The notes under the pieces are model-generated. The model did no database searches, was not told the origin of the DNA, and worked only from the letters and a program-made list of their open reading frames with translations. From contig CAVQGM010000002.1 of NCBI GenBank assembly GCA_963712065.1, positions 496,001 through 560,000 on the forward strand: a stretch of DNA of 64,000 nucleotides, written 5' to 3'. The position numbers and the translations under genes are program-made. This DNA comes from CAVQGM01 sp963712065. GTDB taxonomy: Bacteria > Actinomycetota > Acidimicrobiia > Acidimicrobiales > Acidimicrobilacustridaceae. Shown piece after piece: positions 49,190-57,357 of the stretch (the stretch's first letter is position 1; the number at the start of each line of letters is the position of its first letter).

Positions 49190-50242
49190 GTGACCGACGC
49201 CGACCGCGTGGTCCTCGTGAAGGGGAGCGACCCGGTGCTGCTCGGCGACGCCGTGCGCGACCTCGTCCACGAGCTGGTCGGCGACGACGACCGCACCCTC
49301 GTCGTCGACGAGCTCGACATCGACCGCTACGAGCAGAGCGGCGACGCCGACATCGCCCCCCTCGTGGACGCCGCCCAGACCCCACCGTTCCTCACCGACC
49401 GCCGGGTCGTCGTCGGGCGCCACGCCGCCGTGTTCTCCACCAAGGACGCGGTGGCCCCGCTCGTCGCCTACCTGAGCGACCCGTTGCCCACCACCGCGCT
49501 GGTGCTGGTGTGGGAGGCGCCGAGCCGGCCCGGGGCACAGGTGCGTGCCGTGCCGAAGAGCCTCACCGACGCCATCTCGGCCGCCGGTGGGCGCGTCCTC
49601 GACACCGCGCCGGGCAAGACCACCGAGGTCGTCGCGCAGGCCGTGGCCGTCGCCGGCATCAGCCTGGACGCCGCCGCCCAGCGGTTGCTGGCCGACCACG
49701 TCGGTACCGAAGCGAACCGGGTGCGGGCCACGATCGAGGCGCTCGAGTCGACCTACGGCCCTGGTGCCCGTCTCGGTGTCGACGACATCACGCCGTACCT
49801 GGGCTCGGAGGGCGCCGTCCAGACCTGGGACCTGACCGACGCCATCGACAAGGGCGACGTGGCCCTGGCCCTCGACCGGCTGCACCGGATGCTCACCGGC
49901 GCCGACGCCAAGCACCCGCTGCAGCTCATGGCGACCCTGCACCACCACTACACGCGGATGCTGCGCCTCGACGGGGCCGGCATCGGCGACGAGCGCCAGG
50001 CGGCCGAGGTGCTCGGGACCAAGCCGTACCCGGCGAAGAAGGCGCTCGAGGGTTCGCGGCGTCTGGGCTCGGCGAGGCTGGCCGAGTTCATCCAGCTCCT
50101 GGCCCAGGCCGACCTCGACCTGCGGGGCGCCAAGCACTGGTCGCCCGAGCTGGTGATGGAGGTGCTGGTGGCTCGGCTGGCGACCCGTAGCCGGACCGCC
50201 GGGCGAGCCGGACGGGGAGGGGGCGCCCGGCGGGGCCGCTGA
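49190..50242 (+). CDS. holA: DNA polymerase III delta subunit
   Basis: A 350-residue clamp-loader subunit with a GTG start. The N-terminal domain has VVLVKGSDPVLLGDAVRDLV and TPPFLTDRRVVVGRHAAVF. The lid domain and the C-terminal collar follow (GDVALALDRLHRMLTGADAKHPLQLMATLHHHYTRML, core PLQLMATLHHHYTRML). Delta opens the beta sliding clamp for loading on primed DNA. It follows comEC/folP2, a common order (comEC-holA-rpsT) in Gram-positive bacteria, and is convergent with rpsT. Confidence 0.9.
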   Translation: MTDADRVVLVKGSDPVLLGDAVRDLVHELVGDDDRTLVVDELDIDRYEQSGDADIAPLVDAAQTPPFLTDRRVVVGRHAAVFSTKDAVAPLVAYLSDPLPTTALVLVWEAPSRPGAQVRAVPKSLTDAISAAGGRVLDTAPGKTTEVVAQAVAVAGISLDAAAQRLLADHVGTEANRVRATIEALESTYGPGARLGVDDITPYLGSEGAVQTWDLTDAIDKGDVALALDRLHRMLTGADAKHPLQLMATLHHHYTRMLRLDGAGIGDERQAAEVLGTKPYPAKKALEGSRRLGSARLAEFIQLLAQADLDLRGAKHWSPELVMEVLVARLATRSRTAGRAGRGGGARRGR

Positions 50243-50289
50243 GCGCCTGATCGGGCGAGGGGAACGGGCGGCGCCGGGTCGGCGGTCGC

Positions 50290-50549
50290 TCAGGCCCCGG
50301 CGTTGACGCGCTTCTGCAGCCGGCTCTTGCGCCGGGCGGCGGCGTTCTTGTGGATGACGCCCTTGGACGCGGCCTTGTCGATCTTCTGCATGGCTTCGCG
50401 CCAGGGCCTCGGCGTCGTCGGCCCCGGCGTCGACCGCCACGCCGGCGTTCTTGGTGCGGGTCTTGCAGCTCGGAGCGGACCGCCTTGTTGCGGACGCGCC
50501 GGCGCTCGTTCTGCCGGTTGCGCTTGATCTGGCTCTTGATGTTCGCCAC
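50290..50549 (-). pseudogene. rpsT: Ribosomal protein S20, two frameshifts as sequenced
   Basis: The GTG at 50549 begins ANIKSQIKRNRQNERRRVRN, typical of S20. After SEL an extra C (near 50463) shifts the frame. KTRTKNAGVAVDAGADDAEALA continues in a second frame and EAMQKIDKAASKGVIHKNAA, RRKSRLQKRVNAG in a third, after a probable loss of two bases in a GCGCG run near 50402. The three pieces join into a normal S20 of about 87 residues. S20 binds 16S rRNA in the 30S subunit and is rarely broken in bacteria, so these indels are almost certainly sequence errors. Confidence 0.88.
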
Positions 50550-50768
50550 GAGAGGTTCCCAGGAGTCGACGGGCGCGCCGTCGGGCACGCGGACCTGACA
50601 TCGTAGCCAGCAGGACCACGATCCCGCCAACCACGCCCACGGCGACCGCCCCGAAGTCGCCGTGGGCGCCGCTAGGCTCCCGAGGCGCCCGTCGCGGTCG
50701 ACACCGGCCATCGGCGACGCCGCTCCCGGGGTGTCCGCCCCGCCCCGCCCCCTCGTAGAGACGCCCCC

Positions 50769-52553
50769 GTGCCGACGCTCGATCACCTCCGCAACCTGAG
50801 CATCATCGCCCACATCGACCACGGGAAGTCGACGCTGGCCGACCGCATGCTCGAGCTGACCGGGGCCGTGGACGCCCGGGACATGCGGGCCCAGTACCTC
50901 GACTCGATGGACCTCGAGCGCGAGCGTGGGATCACCATCAAGCTGCAGAGCGTGCGCCTCGACTGGGCCGACCACGTGGTCAACCTCATCGACACGCCCG
51001 GTCACGTCGACTTCGGCTACGAGGTGTCCCGGTCGCTCGCCGCCTGCGAGGGGGTGATCCTGCTCGTCGACGCCGCCCAGGGGATCGAGGCCCAGACCCT
51101 GGCCAACTGCTACCTCGCCCTCGAGAACGACCTCGAGATCGTCGCCGCCCTCAACAAGATCGACCTCCCCGCCGCCGACCCGGATCGCTACGCGGCCGAG
51201 ATCGAGAACGTGCTCGGCATCCCCGCCGACCAGATCCTGCGCATCAGCGCCAAGACCGGTGAGGGCGTGCCCGAGCTGCTCGACGCCGTGGTCGAGCGGA
51301 TCCCGCCGCCGGTCGGCGACACCGAGGCGCCGCTGCAGGCGCTGATCTTCGACAGCCACTTCGACCAGTACCGCGGTGTGGTGAGCTCGGTGCGGGTGAT
51401 GAACGGCCGGCTCACCACCGGTGCCCGACTCCGGTTCGTGCAGGCCAACGCCGTGCACGACGCCGACGAGGTGGGGGTGCGCCGGCCCGACCCGACGCCC
51501 GTCGCCAGCCTGGCGGCGGGGGAGGTGGGCTACCTCATCGCCGGCATCAAGGACGTGGGCGAGGCGCGTTCGGGTGAGACCGTCACCGACGCGACCCGGC
51601 CGGCCGACGCGCTCGCCGGCTACCGGGAGCCGAAGCCGATGGTGTTCTGCGGGCTGTACCCGGTCGACGGCGACGAGTTCCCGGCGCTGCGCGAGGCCCT
51701 CGAGCGGCTCCGCCTCAACGACTCGAGCTTCACCTACCAGCCGGAGAGCTCGGGCGCCCTCGGCTTCGGCTTCCGCTGCGGGTTCCTCGGGCTGCTGCAC
51801 ATGGAGATCATCCGTGAGCGACTCGAGCGTGAGTTCGACCTCAGCCTCATCGCCACGGCTCCGTCGGTCGAGTACCGCGTCACGCGCACCACGGGCGAGC
51901 ACCTCGTGGTCGACAACCCGAGCGACATGCCGCCGCCCGCCGAGATCGAGGCCATCGAGGAGCCCTTGCTCACCACCACCATCCTCACCCCGACCACCTA
52001 CACCGGCACGCTCATGGAGCTCTGCCAGAGCCGGCGCGGCGACATGCGCAAGCTCGAGTACCTCTCGCCCGAGCGGGTCGAGCTCGTCTACCGCATGCCG
52101 CTGGCCGAAGTGGTCGTCGACTTCTTCGACCAGATGAAGAGCCGCACGCAGGGCTACGCCAGCCTCGACTACGAGCCGGCCGACTACGAGCCGGCCGACC
52201 TGGTGAAGGTCGACATCCTCCTCAACGCGGTCCCCGTCGACGCGTTCAGCACGATCGTGCACCGCGACAAGGCGTACGACTACGGCAGGCGCATGGCCGA
52301 GAAGCTGCGCGAGCTCATCCCGCGGCAGCTCTTCGACGTCCCCATCCAGGCCGCCATCGGCGGGCGGATCATCGCCCGCGAGACGGTCAAGGCCAAGCGC
52401 AAGGACGTGCTGGCCAAGTGCTACGGGGGCGACATCACCCGCAAGCGCAAGCTGCTCGAGCGCCAGAAGGAGGGGAAGAAGCGGATGAAGAACATCGGCC
52501 GCGTCGAGGTCCCCCAGGAGGCGTTCATCTCCGCCCTCCGCCTGGAGGAGTGA
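50769..52553 (+). CDS. lepA: Elongation factor 4 (LepA)
   Basis: A 594-residue translational GTPase with a GTG start. G1 is AHIDHGKST near residue 15, switch II DTPGHVDF near residue 78, and NKID near residue 130. The LepA-specific C-terminal domain follows with the tail SRMKNIG-like KKRMKNIGRVEVPQEAFISAL. EF4 back-translocates or remodels stalled ribosomes and aids 30S biogenesis. The gene is divergent from rpsT, as in many bacteria, and is followed by hrcA. Full length. Confidence 0.95.
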   Translation: MPTLDHLRNLSIIAHIDHGKSTLADRMLELTGAVDARDMRAQYLDSMDLERERGITIKLQSVRLDWADHVVNLIDTPGHVDFGYEVSRSLAACEGVILLVDAAQGIEAQTLANCYLALENDLEIVAALNKIDLPAADPDRYAAEIENVLGIPADQILRISAKTGEGVPELLDAVVERIPPPVGDTEAPLQALIFDSHFDQYRGVVSSVRVMNGRLTTGARLRFVQANAVHDADEVGVRRPDPTPVASLAAGEVGYLIAGIKDVGEARSGETVTDATRPADALAGYREPKPMVFCGLYPVDGDEFPALREALERLRLNDSSFTYQPESSGALGFGFRCGFLGLLHMEIIRERLEREFDLSLIATAPSVEYRVTRTTGEHLVVDNPSDMPPPAEIEAIEEPLLTTTILTPTTYTGTLMELCQSRRGDMRKLEYLSPERVELVYRMPLAEVVVDFFDQMKSRTQGYASLDYEPADYEPADLVKVDILLNAVPVDAFSTIVHRDKAYDYGRRMAEKLRELIPRQLFDVPIQAAIGGRIIARETVKAKRKDVLAKCYGGDITRKRKLLERQKEGKKRMKNIGRVEVPQEAFISALRLEE

Positions 52554-52587
52554 GCCCCCGAAGCACCGTCGGCCACCATCCGCCCGA

Positions 52588-52635
52588 TTCTGGTGTGGGA
52601 TTCGGTTGCGTGGGCATCGCGATCTCACACCAGAA
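52588..52635. repeat. Dispersed palindromic repeat, family B copy 2
   Basis: TTCTGGTGTGGGAT (52588-52601) pairs with ATCTCACACCAGAA (52622-52635) with one G-T mismatch; the centre is diverged. It starts 34 bp after the lepA stop. The outer arms match those of the palindrome at 40069-40118. Confidence 0.75.
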
Positions 52636-52665
52636 CGGGGTGGATGGTGGCGAGGCGGGCGCCGT

Positions 52666-52692
52666 CTAGCAGTCGGCGGTGGGGAGTGCCAG
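52666..52692 (+). promoter_or_regulatory. CIRCE-like HrcA operator
   Basis: CTAGCAGTC, nine bases, GAGTGCCAG: compared with TTAGCACTC-N9-GAGTGCTAA it has two mismatches in each half and the exact spacing. It lies 16 bp before the hrcA start and just upstream of a TATCAT -10-like box (52694-52699), so HrcA binding would cover the promoter and autoregulate hrcA-dnaJ. Confidence 0.65.
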
Positions 52693-52708
52693 ATATCATG
52701 CGGCCCAG

Positions 52709-53719
52709 ATGCTCGACGAACGCAAGGCCATGATCCTGCGGGCGGTGGTCGAGGAGTACATCGAGACCGCCCAGCCGGTCGGCTCCGGCCTGGTGGCGCG
52801 CGCCCCCGGTGTGCAGGTGTCGCCGGCCACGGTGCGCAACGACATGGCCGTCCTCGAGCAGGAGGGCTACCTCTACCAGCCCCACACCAGCGCCGGTCGG
52901 GTGCCCACCGAGAAGGGGTACCGCTTCTTCGTCGACCACCTCGGCGGTCCCGGCCGCCTCGGGCCGGTGGAGGCTCAGCAGGTACGGGCGTTCTTCGCCC
53001 GCGCCCACGGCGAGCTCGAGGGGATGCTCGAGTCGACCAGCCGACTGCTCTCCTCGCTCACCCACCTCACCGCGGTCGTCGTCGGGCCGCCCCACGAAGC
53101 CGCCACCGTGCGCTCGGTGCAGCTCGTCGGCCTGACCCCCAACGTCGCCGTGCTCGTGGTCGTGCTGTCCAACGGCGCCGTCGAGAAGCACACCGTCGAG
53201 TTCCCCCGCGACGTCGAGGAGGTCCGGCTGGCCGCGGTGTCGAGCCGGCTGTCGTCGCTGCTCGTCGGCCGCCCGCTCGCCGATGCCGCCGCGCTCGACC
53301 TCGACGCCGCGGCCGACGGTGCCGACGAGGCCGATGCCGACCTGTTGCGCGCCACCGTCGCACCGCTGCGACCGCAGGCCGAGGACGGCGAGGTCTACAT
53401 CGGCGGCGCGTCCGAGATGGCGTCGGCGTTCGACGCCGTCGGTACCGTGCACGAGGTGTTGCGCCTGCTCGAGGAGCAGTACGTCGTCGTCTCGCTGCTC
53501 CGTGACGTCCTCGACCGTGGCCTGAGCGTCGCCATCGGCACCGAGACGGGGCTCGAGCACCTGGCCGACGCCGCCATCGTGGTGGCGCCGTACGAGGTCG
53601 ACGGCGAACCGGCCGGCTCGATCGGCGTGCTCGGGCCCACGCGCATGCACTATCCGCAGGCGATGGCGGCGGTGGCCGTGGTCAGCAGCCGTCTCGGTCG
53701 TCAGCTGAGCGAGGGCTGA
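52709..53719 (+). CDS. hrcA: Heat-inducible transcription repressor HrcA
   Basis: 336 residues from ATG 52709 (MLDERKAMILRAVVEEYIET); an in-frame start at 52679 would lie inside the operator. The N-terminal winged helix (AQPVGSGLVARAPGVQVSPATVRNDMAVLEQEGYL, core SPATVRNDM) is followed by the GAF-like dimerisation domain and the conserved C-terminal IGVLGPTRMHYPQAMAAV. HrcA represses heat-shock chaperone genes and needs GroEL for activity. A CIRCE-like site precedes it, and dnaJ follows 3 bp downstream. Confidence 0.95.
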   Translation: MLDERKAMILRAVVEEYIETAQPVGSGLVARAPGVQVSPATVRNDMAVLEQEGYLYQPHTSAGRVPTEKGYRFFVDHLGGPGRLGPVEAQQVRAFFARAHGELEGMLESTSRLLSSLTHLTAVVVGPPHEAATVRSVQLVGLTPNVAVLVVVLSNGAVEKHTVEFPRDVEEVRLAAVSSRLSSLLVGRPLADAAALDLDAAADGADEADADLLRATVAPLRPQAEDGEVYIGGASEMASAFDAVGTVHEVLRLLEEQYVVVSLLRDVLDRGLSVAIGTETGLEHLADAAIVVAPYEVDGEPAGSIGVLGPTRMHYPQAMAAVAVVSSRLGRQLSEG

Positions 53720-53722
53720 TCG

Positions 53723-54835
53723 GTGGCCGACCACTACGAGTTGCTCGGTGTCTCCCGAGACGCGACCGCCGAGGACATCAAGCGCGCCTACCGTCGCCTC
53801 GCCCGCCAGCTGCACCCCGACGCCAACCCCGGCGACGCCGCCGCCGAGGCCCGCTTCAAGGAGGTGGCGGTCGCCTACGAGACGTTGAGCGACCCCGAGC
53901 GCCGCCGGCACTACGACCTGTTCGGCGAGGCCGGTGCGGCGGCGGGAGCGGGCTCGCCGTTCGGTGCCGGCGGCGGGCTGAACGACTTGTTCGACATGTT
54001 CTTCGGCGGCAGCCCGTTCGGCGGAGGTCAGGCGGGGCCGGCGGGTCCCCCGCGCGGGGTCGACCTCGAGGCGGTCATCGACCTCGACTTCGAACAGGCC
54101 GTGTTCGGGGTCCAAGTGCCGGTGACGATCAACACCGCCGTGCCCTGCGCCGACTGCGAGGCGACGGGTGCCGCGCCCGGCACCGTGCCCGAGACCTGCC
54201 CCGACTGCCAGGGCAGCGGTCAGGTGCGGCACGTGCGCCAGTCGATCCTCGGGCAGATGGTCACCGCCGGGCAGTGCCCGCGCTGCGGGGGCCTCGGCCA
54301 GACCATCCCGCGTCCGTGCCCGGCGTGCCGGGGCGAGGGTCGGATCCTGCAGCCCCAGACCTACACCGTCGACGTGCCCGCCGGGATCGACACCGGCTCC
54401 ACCCTGCGCCTCACCGGCCGCGGCGCGGCCGGGCCCCGCGGCGGCGGCACCGGTGACCTGTACGTCCACGTGCGCGTCAGCCCCCACGAGCGGTTCGAGC
54501 GCCAGGGCTACGACCTCGTCCACGAGCTGCACCTGCCCATGACCCAGGCCGCCCTGGGCGCCCACCTCAGCTTCCTCACCCTCGACGGCGAGGAGGACCT
54601 CGTCATCCCCAAGGCCACCCAGACCGGCCGGGTGTTCCGCCTGCGTCACCGCGGGGTGCCCCACCTCGAGGGACGCGGCCGCGGCGATCTGCTCGTCCAG
54701 GTCGTCGTCGACACGCCCACCGACCTCGACGCCGACGAGGCCGAACTGCTCCGCCAGCTCGCCGATCGGCGCGGCGAAGTGGTCGCCCCGGCCGACCAGG
54801 GCTTCTTCTCCCGCATCCGATCGGCGTTCTCCTGA
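53723..54835 (+). CDS. dnaJ: Chaperone protein DnaJ
   Basis: A 370-residue type I DnaJ with a GTG start. The J domain has YELLGVSRDATAEDIKRAYRRLARQLHPDANPG (the HPD motif near residue 32). A Gly/Phe-rich region (FGAGGGLNDLFDMFFGGSPFGGG) follows, then four zinc motifs (CADCEATG, CPDCQGSG, CPRCGGLG, CPACRGEG) and the C-terminal peptide-binding domains. It delivers substrates to DnaK and stimulates its ATPase. Cotranscribed with hrcA; this is probably the second, HrcA-linked DnaJ as in other actinobacteria. Confidence 0.95.
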   Translation: MADHYELLGVSRDATAEDIKRAYRRLARQLHPDANPGDAAAEARFKEVAVAYETLSDPERRRHYDLFGEAGAAAGAGSPFGAGGGLNDLFDMFFGGSPFGGGQAGPAGPPRGVDLEAVIDLDFEQAVFGVQVPVTINTAVPCADCEATGAAPGTVPETCPDCQGSGQVRHVRQSILGQMVTAGQCPRCGGLGQTIPRPCPACRGEGRILQPQTYTVDVPAGIDTGSTLRLTGRGAAGPRGGGTGDLYVHVRVSPHERFERQGYDLVHELHLPMTQAALGAHLSFLTLDGEEDLVIPKATQTGRVFRLRHRGVPHLEGRGRGDLLVQVVVDTPTDLDADEAELLRQLADRRGEVVAPADQGFFSRIRSAFS

Positions 54836-54873
54836 GCGTCCCCGCCGCGTGCATCCCGGTCGACGCCGGCGCC

Positions 54874-55533
54874 GTGGTGCTGGTCGACGACGTCGAGGAC
54901 CCCCGGCTCACCGACGACGACCACCACCACCTCGCGCGCGTTCGACGCGTCCGTCCCGGCGATCCCGTGGCCGTCACCGACGGGCGGGGCGGTTGGCGGC
55001 CGTGCCGGTTCGCCGACGTGCCCGAGCCGGTCGGCGACGTGGCCCACCTCGCACTGCCCGTGCCGGCGCTCACCGTCGGCTTCGCCCTGGTGAAGGGGGA
55101 CCGGCCGGAGCTGGTGTGCCAGAAGCTCACCGAGCTCGGGATCGACCGGATCGTGCCGGTGGTGGCCGACCGGTCGGTGGCGCGCTGGGACGACACCCGG
55201 GCCGCACGCCACGTCGAGCGGTTGCGTCGGGTCGTCCGCGAGGCGGTCATGCAGAGCCGGCGGGCCTGGCTGCCGAGCGTCACCGACCCCCAGCCGTTCG
55301 CCGTCGTCGCCACCGAGCCGGGCGCGGTCCGGGCCGACCTCGGCGGGGACCCCCCGACGCTCGGGCGACCGGTCGTGCTGGTGGGGCCCGAGGGAGGGTG
55401 GTCCGCGACCGAGCGGGCCGCACTGCCGGCAGTGTCGCTCGGCGACGGCGTGCTCCGGGCCGAGACGGCCGCCATCGCCGCTGGCGCCCTCCTGGCCGCC
55501 CTCCGGGCCGGGGTGACGGGGACGCCGTCGTGA
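54874..55533 (+). CDS. rsmE: 16S rRNA (uracil-1498-N3)-methyltransferase
   Basis: 219 residues from GTG 54874; the frame stays open for about 14 more codons upstream (CTG 54832), so the N-terminus may be slightly longer. The PUA-like N-terminus (DDDHHHLARVRRVRPGD) is followed by a SPOUT methyltransferase domain with KLTELGIDRIVPV, EAVMQSRRAWLP, VGPEGGWSATERAA and LGDGVLRAETAAIAA, the trefoil-knot SAM site. It methylates U1498 in the decoding region of 16S rRNA. It is the last gene of the hrcA-dnaJ-rsmE string. Confidence 0.9.
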   Translation: MVLVDDVEDPRLTDDDHHHLARVRRVRPGDPVAVTDGRGGWRPCRFADVPEPVGDVAHLALPVPALTVGFALVKGDRPELVCQKLTELGIDRIVPVVADRSVARWDDTRAARHVERLRRVVREAVMQSRRAWLPSVTDPQPFAVVATEPGAVRADLGGDPPTLGRPVVLVGPEGGWSATERAALPAVSLGDGVLRAETAAIAAGALLAALRAGVTGTPS

Positions 55534-55586
55534 CCGATCGCCGGCACCCACGGCCGGTGCGGTCCCCCGAGTACGCGCCGCGGTCG

Positions 55587-55615
55587 TTGCCCCCAGGACC
55601 CAGGGGTTCTAGTGT
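55587..55615 (+). promoter_or_regulatory. Putative bldD promoter with overlapping imperfect dyad
   Basis: TTGCCC (55587-55592), 17-bp spacer and TAGTGT (55610-55615). The start region continues as GTGAACATGGTTAC, an imperfect dyad (TGTGAAC / GTTACA) that could be a self-binding site of BldD. The dyad assignment is speculative. Confidence 0.4.
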
Positions 55616-55714
55616 GAACATGGTTACAGACCGGGCCACGCGTGGTGGTCGGTGGGGGGTCGACCGGGACCCGCTCGAGACGCGGCCTTCAACCCCGGTA
55701 TGGAGCGAGACGAG

Positions 55715-56248
55715 ATGAGCGAGCTGAGCGACGGCGGCGGCGAGGCGCAGGGGATCCCATCCAGCTACAGCCGCATGGTCGGCGAGCGCCTCCGCGCCAT
55801 CCGGCGCCAGAAGCGCCTGTCCCTGCAGGACGTCGAGGCCACCTCCCGCCAGGAGTTCAAGGCGTCGGTGCTCGGCGCCTACGAGCGGGGGGAACGGGCC
55901 ATCTCGGTGCCCCGCCTCCAGCGCCTGGCCCGGTTCTACAACGTGCCCGTCGACCAGCTCCTGCCCCCCGACGAAGGGCCGGGCTTCGGCCCCGACGCCA
56001 CCCGCACCCGCACCTCCGGTGACAGCTCGGTCACCATCGACCTGCGCCGCCTCGAGCACCTTCCGGGGCCCGAGGCCGAGATGCTCAACCGGTACCTGAC
56101 GATGATCCAGGTGCAGCGGCAGGACTTCAACGGACGCATGCTCACCATCCGCAAGGACGACCTGCGGGCCATCGCCTGCATCCTCGGCGTGGCCATCGAC
56201 TCGGCCACCGGACGGCTCGACGACATGGGGCTGAGCCTCACCGTGTGA
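55715..56248 (+). CDS. bldD: BldD-type c-di-GMP-responsive transcriptional regulator
   Basis: 177 residues from ATG 55715, with GGAG 9 nt upstream. The N-terminal XRE helix-turn-helix reads MVGERLRAIRRQKRLSLQDV, with SVLGAYERGERAISVPRLQRLARFY following. The C-terminal domain matches BldD. It carries the c-di-GMP signature RQD (135-137), eight residues, RKDD (146-149), equivalent to RxD-x8-RxxD. In Streptomyces, BldD dimerised by tetrameric c-di-GMP represses sporulation genes. The binding motif is intact here, so c-di-GMP control is probable. It overlaps hemW by GTGA. Confidence 0.87.
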   Translation: MSELSDGGGEAQGIPSSYSRMVGERLRAIRRQKRLSLQDVEATSRQEFKASVLGAYERGERAISVPRLQRLARFYNVPVDQLLPPDEGPGFGPDATRTRTSGDSSVTIDLRRLEHLPGPEAEMLNRYLTMIQVQRQDFNGRMLTIRKDDLRAIACILGVAIDSATGRLDDMGLSLTV

Positions 56249-57354
56249 GCGACCTCGTCGCCGAGCCGAGCGGCTCGGAGCGCGCCCCCGCACCGTTCGG
56301 CATCTACCTCCACGTCCCGTTCTGCGTCCACCGCTGCGACTACTGCGCGTTCGCGGCGTGGGCCGATCGCGGTGAGCTCGTCGACGACTACCTCACCGCC
56401 CTCCACGACGAGGTCCTCGCCGCCGTCGCCGGCGGGCTCCCGCGAGCCACCTCGGTCTTCGTCGGCGGAGGCACCCCGTCGCTCGTCCCCGCCGAGGCGC
56501 TCGCCACGGTGCTCGGCGCGCTCCCGCTCGCACCCGGGGCGGAGGTCACCGTCGAGTGCAACCCGGAGACGGTCGACGACCACCTCGTCGCCACCTACGC
56601 GGCGGCCGGGGTGAACCGTCTGTCGTTCGGCGTCCAGTCGTTCGTGCCGCACGTGCTCGCCTCGCTCGGCCGCCGCCACGACCCCGACCACGTGCCCGCC
56701 GCGGTCGCGACGGCGCGACGTCACGGCATCCCCGAGGTGAACCTCGACCTCATCTACGGCGCCGCCGGCGAGAGCCTCGACGACTGGCGTGCGACGATCG
56801 ACGCCGCCCTCGACCTCGAGCCGCCCCACGTGTCCGCCTACGCCCTCACCGTCGAGGCGGGCACGCCGCTCGCCGACGACCCGGTCCGCCATCCCGACGA
56901 CGACGACCAGGCCGCCAAGTACGAGGTCGCCGCCCGACGCCTCGAGTCCGCCGGCCTGGCGTGGTACGAGATCTCGAACTGGGCGGTGACCGGCCACGAG
57001 TGCCGCCACAACCTCCTCTACTGGGCCCAGGGCGACTACCAGGGGTTCGGCTGCGCGGCCCACTCGCATCGTCGGGGTCGCCGGTGGTGGAACCTGCGCA
57101 CCCCGGAGCGCTACGTGGCCGCCGTTCGCGAGGGTCGACCCACCGAGGCGGGCGCGGAGCGGCTCGACGACGACGCCCGCCGGCTCGAGGCACTGCAGCT
57201 GGCGGTGCGCACGGCACGAGGCGTGCCGTCCCTCGCGCTCGGCGACGACGACCGGGCGGCGCTGGCCGGGCTGGTCGACGAGCGCGAGGGACGGCTGGTG
57301 CTGACCCCGGCGGGGCGTCTGCTGGCAAATGAAGTTGCGGTCCGCCTCCGCTGA
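56245..57354 (+). CDS. hemW: Radical SAM protein HemW
   Basis: A 369-residue radical SAM enzyme starting at a GTG that overlaps the bldD stop. The cluster motif is CVHRCDYCAF (C-x3-C-x2-C) near residue 30, followed by FVGGGTPSLV, ECNPETV, RLSFGVQSF and NLDLIYGAAGES. YEISNWAVTGHECRHNLLYW near residue 245 is typical of HemW. HemW is a heme chaperone, formerly annotated as oxygen-independent coproporphyrinogen oxidase; the HemN-specific N-terminal extension is missing. Linked translationally to bldD. Confidence 0.9.
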   Translation: MSDLVAEPSGSERAPAPFGIYLHVPFCVHRCDYCAFAAWADRGELVDDYLTALHDEVLAAVAGGLPRATSVFVGGGTPSLVPAEALATVLGALPLAPGAEVTVECNPETVDDHLVATYAAAGVNRLSFGVQSFVPHVLASLGRRHDPDHVPAAVATARRHGIPEVNLDLIYGAAGESLDDWRATIDAALDLEPPHVSAYALTVEAGTPLADDPVRHPDDDDQAAKYEVAARRLESAGLAWYEISNWAVTGHECRHNLLYWAQGDYQGFGCAAHSHRRGRRWWNLRTPERYVAAVREGRPTEAGAERLDDDARRLEALQLAVRTARGVPSLALGDDDRAALAGLVDEREGRLVLTPAGRLLANEVAVRLR

Positions 57355-57357
57355 CGG

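Noticed and set aside
52136..52205. Recent duplication DYEPADYEPAD in LepA
   Set aside because: The segment has the same length as in other LepA proteins, so it is sequence similarity within a normal region, not an insertion.
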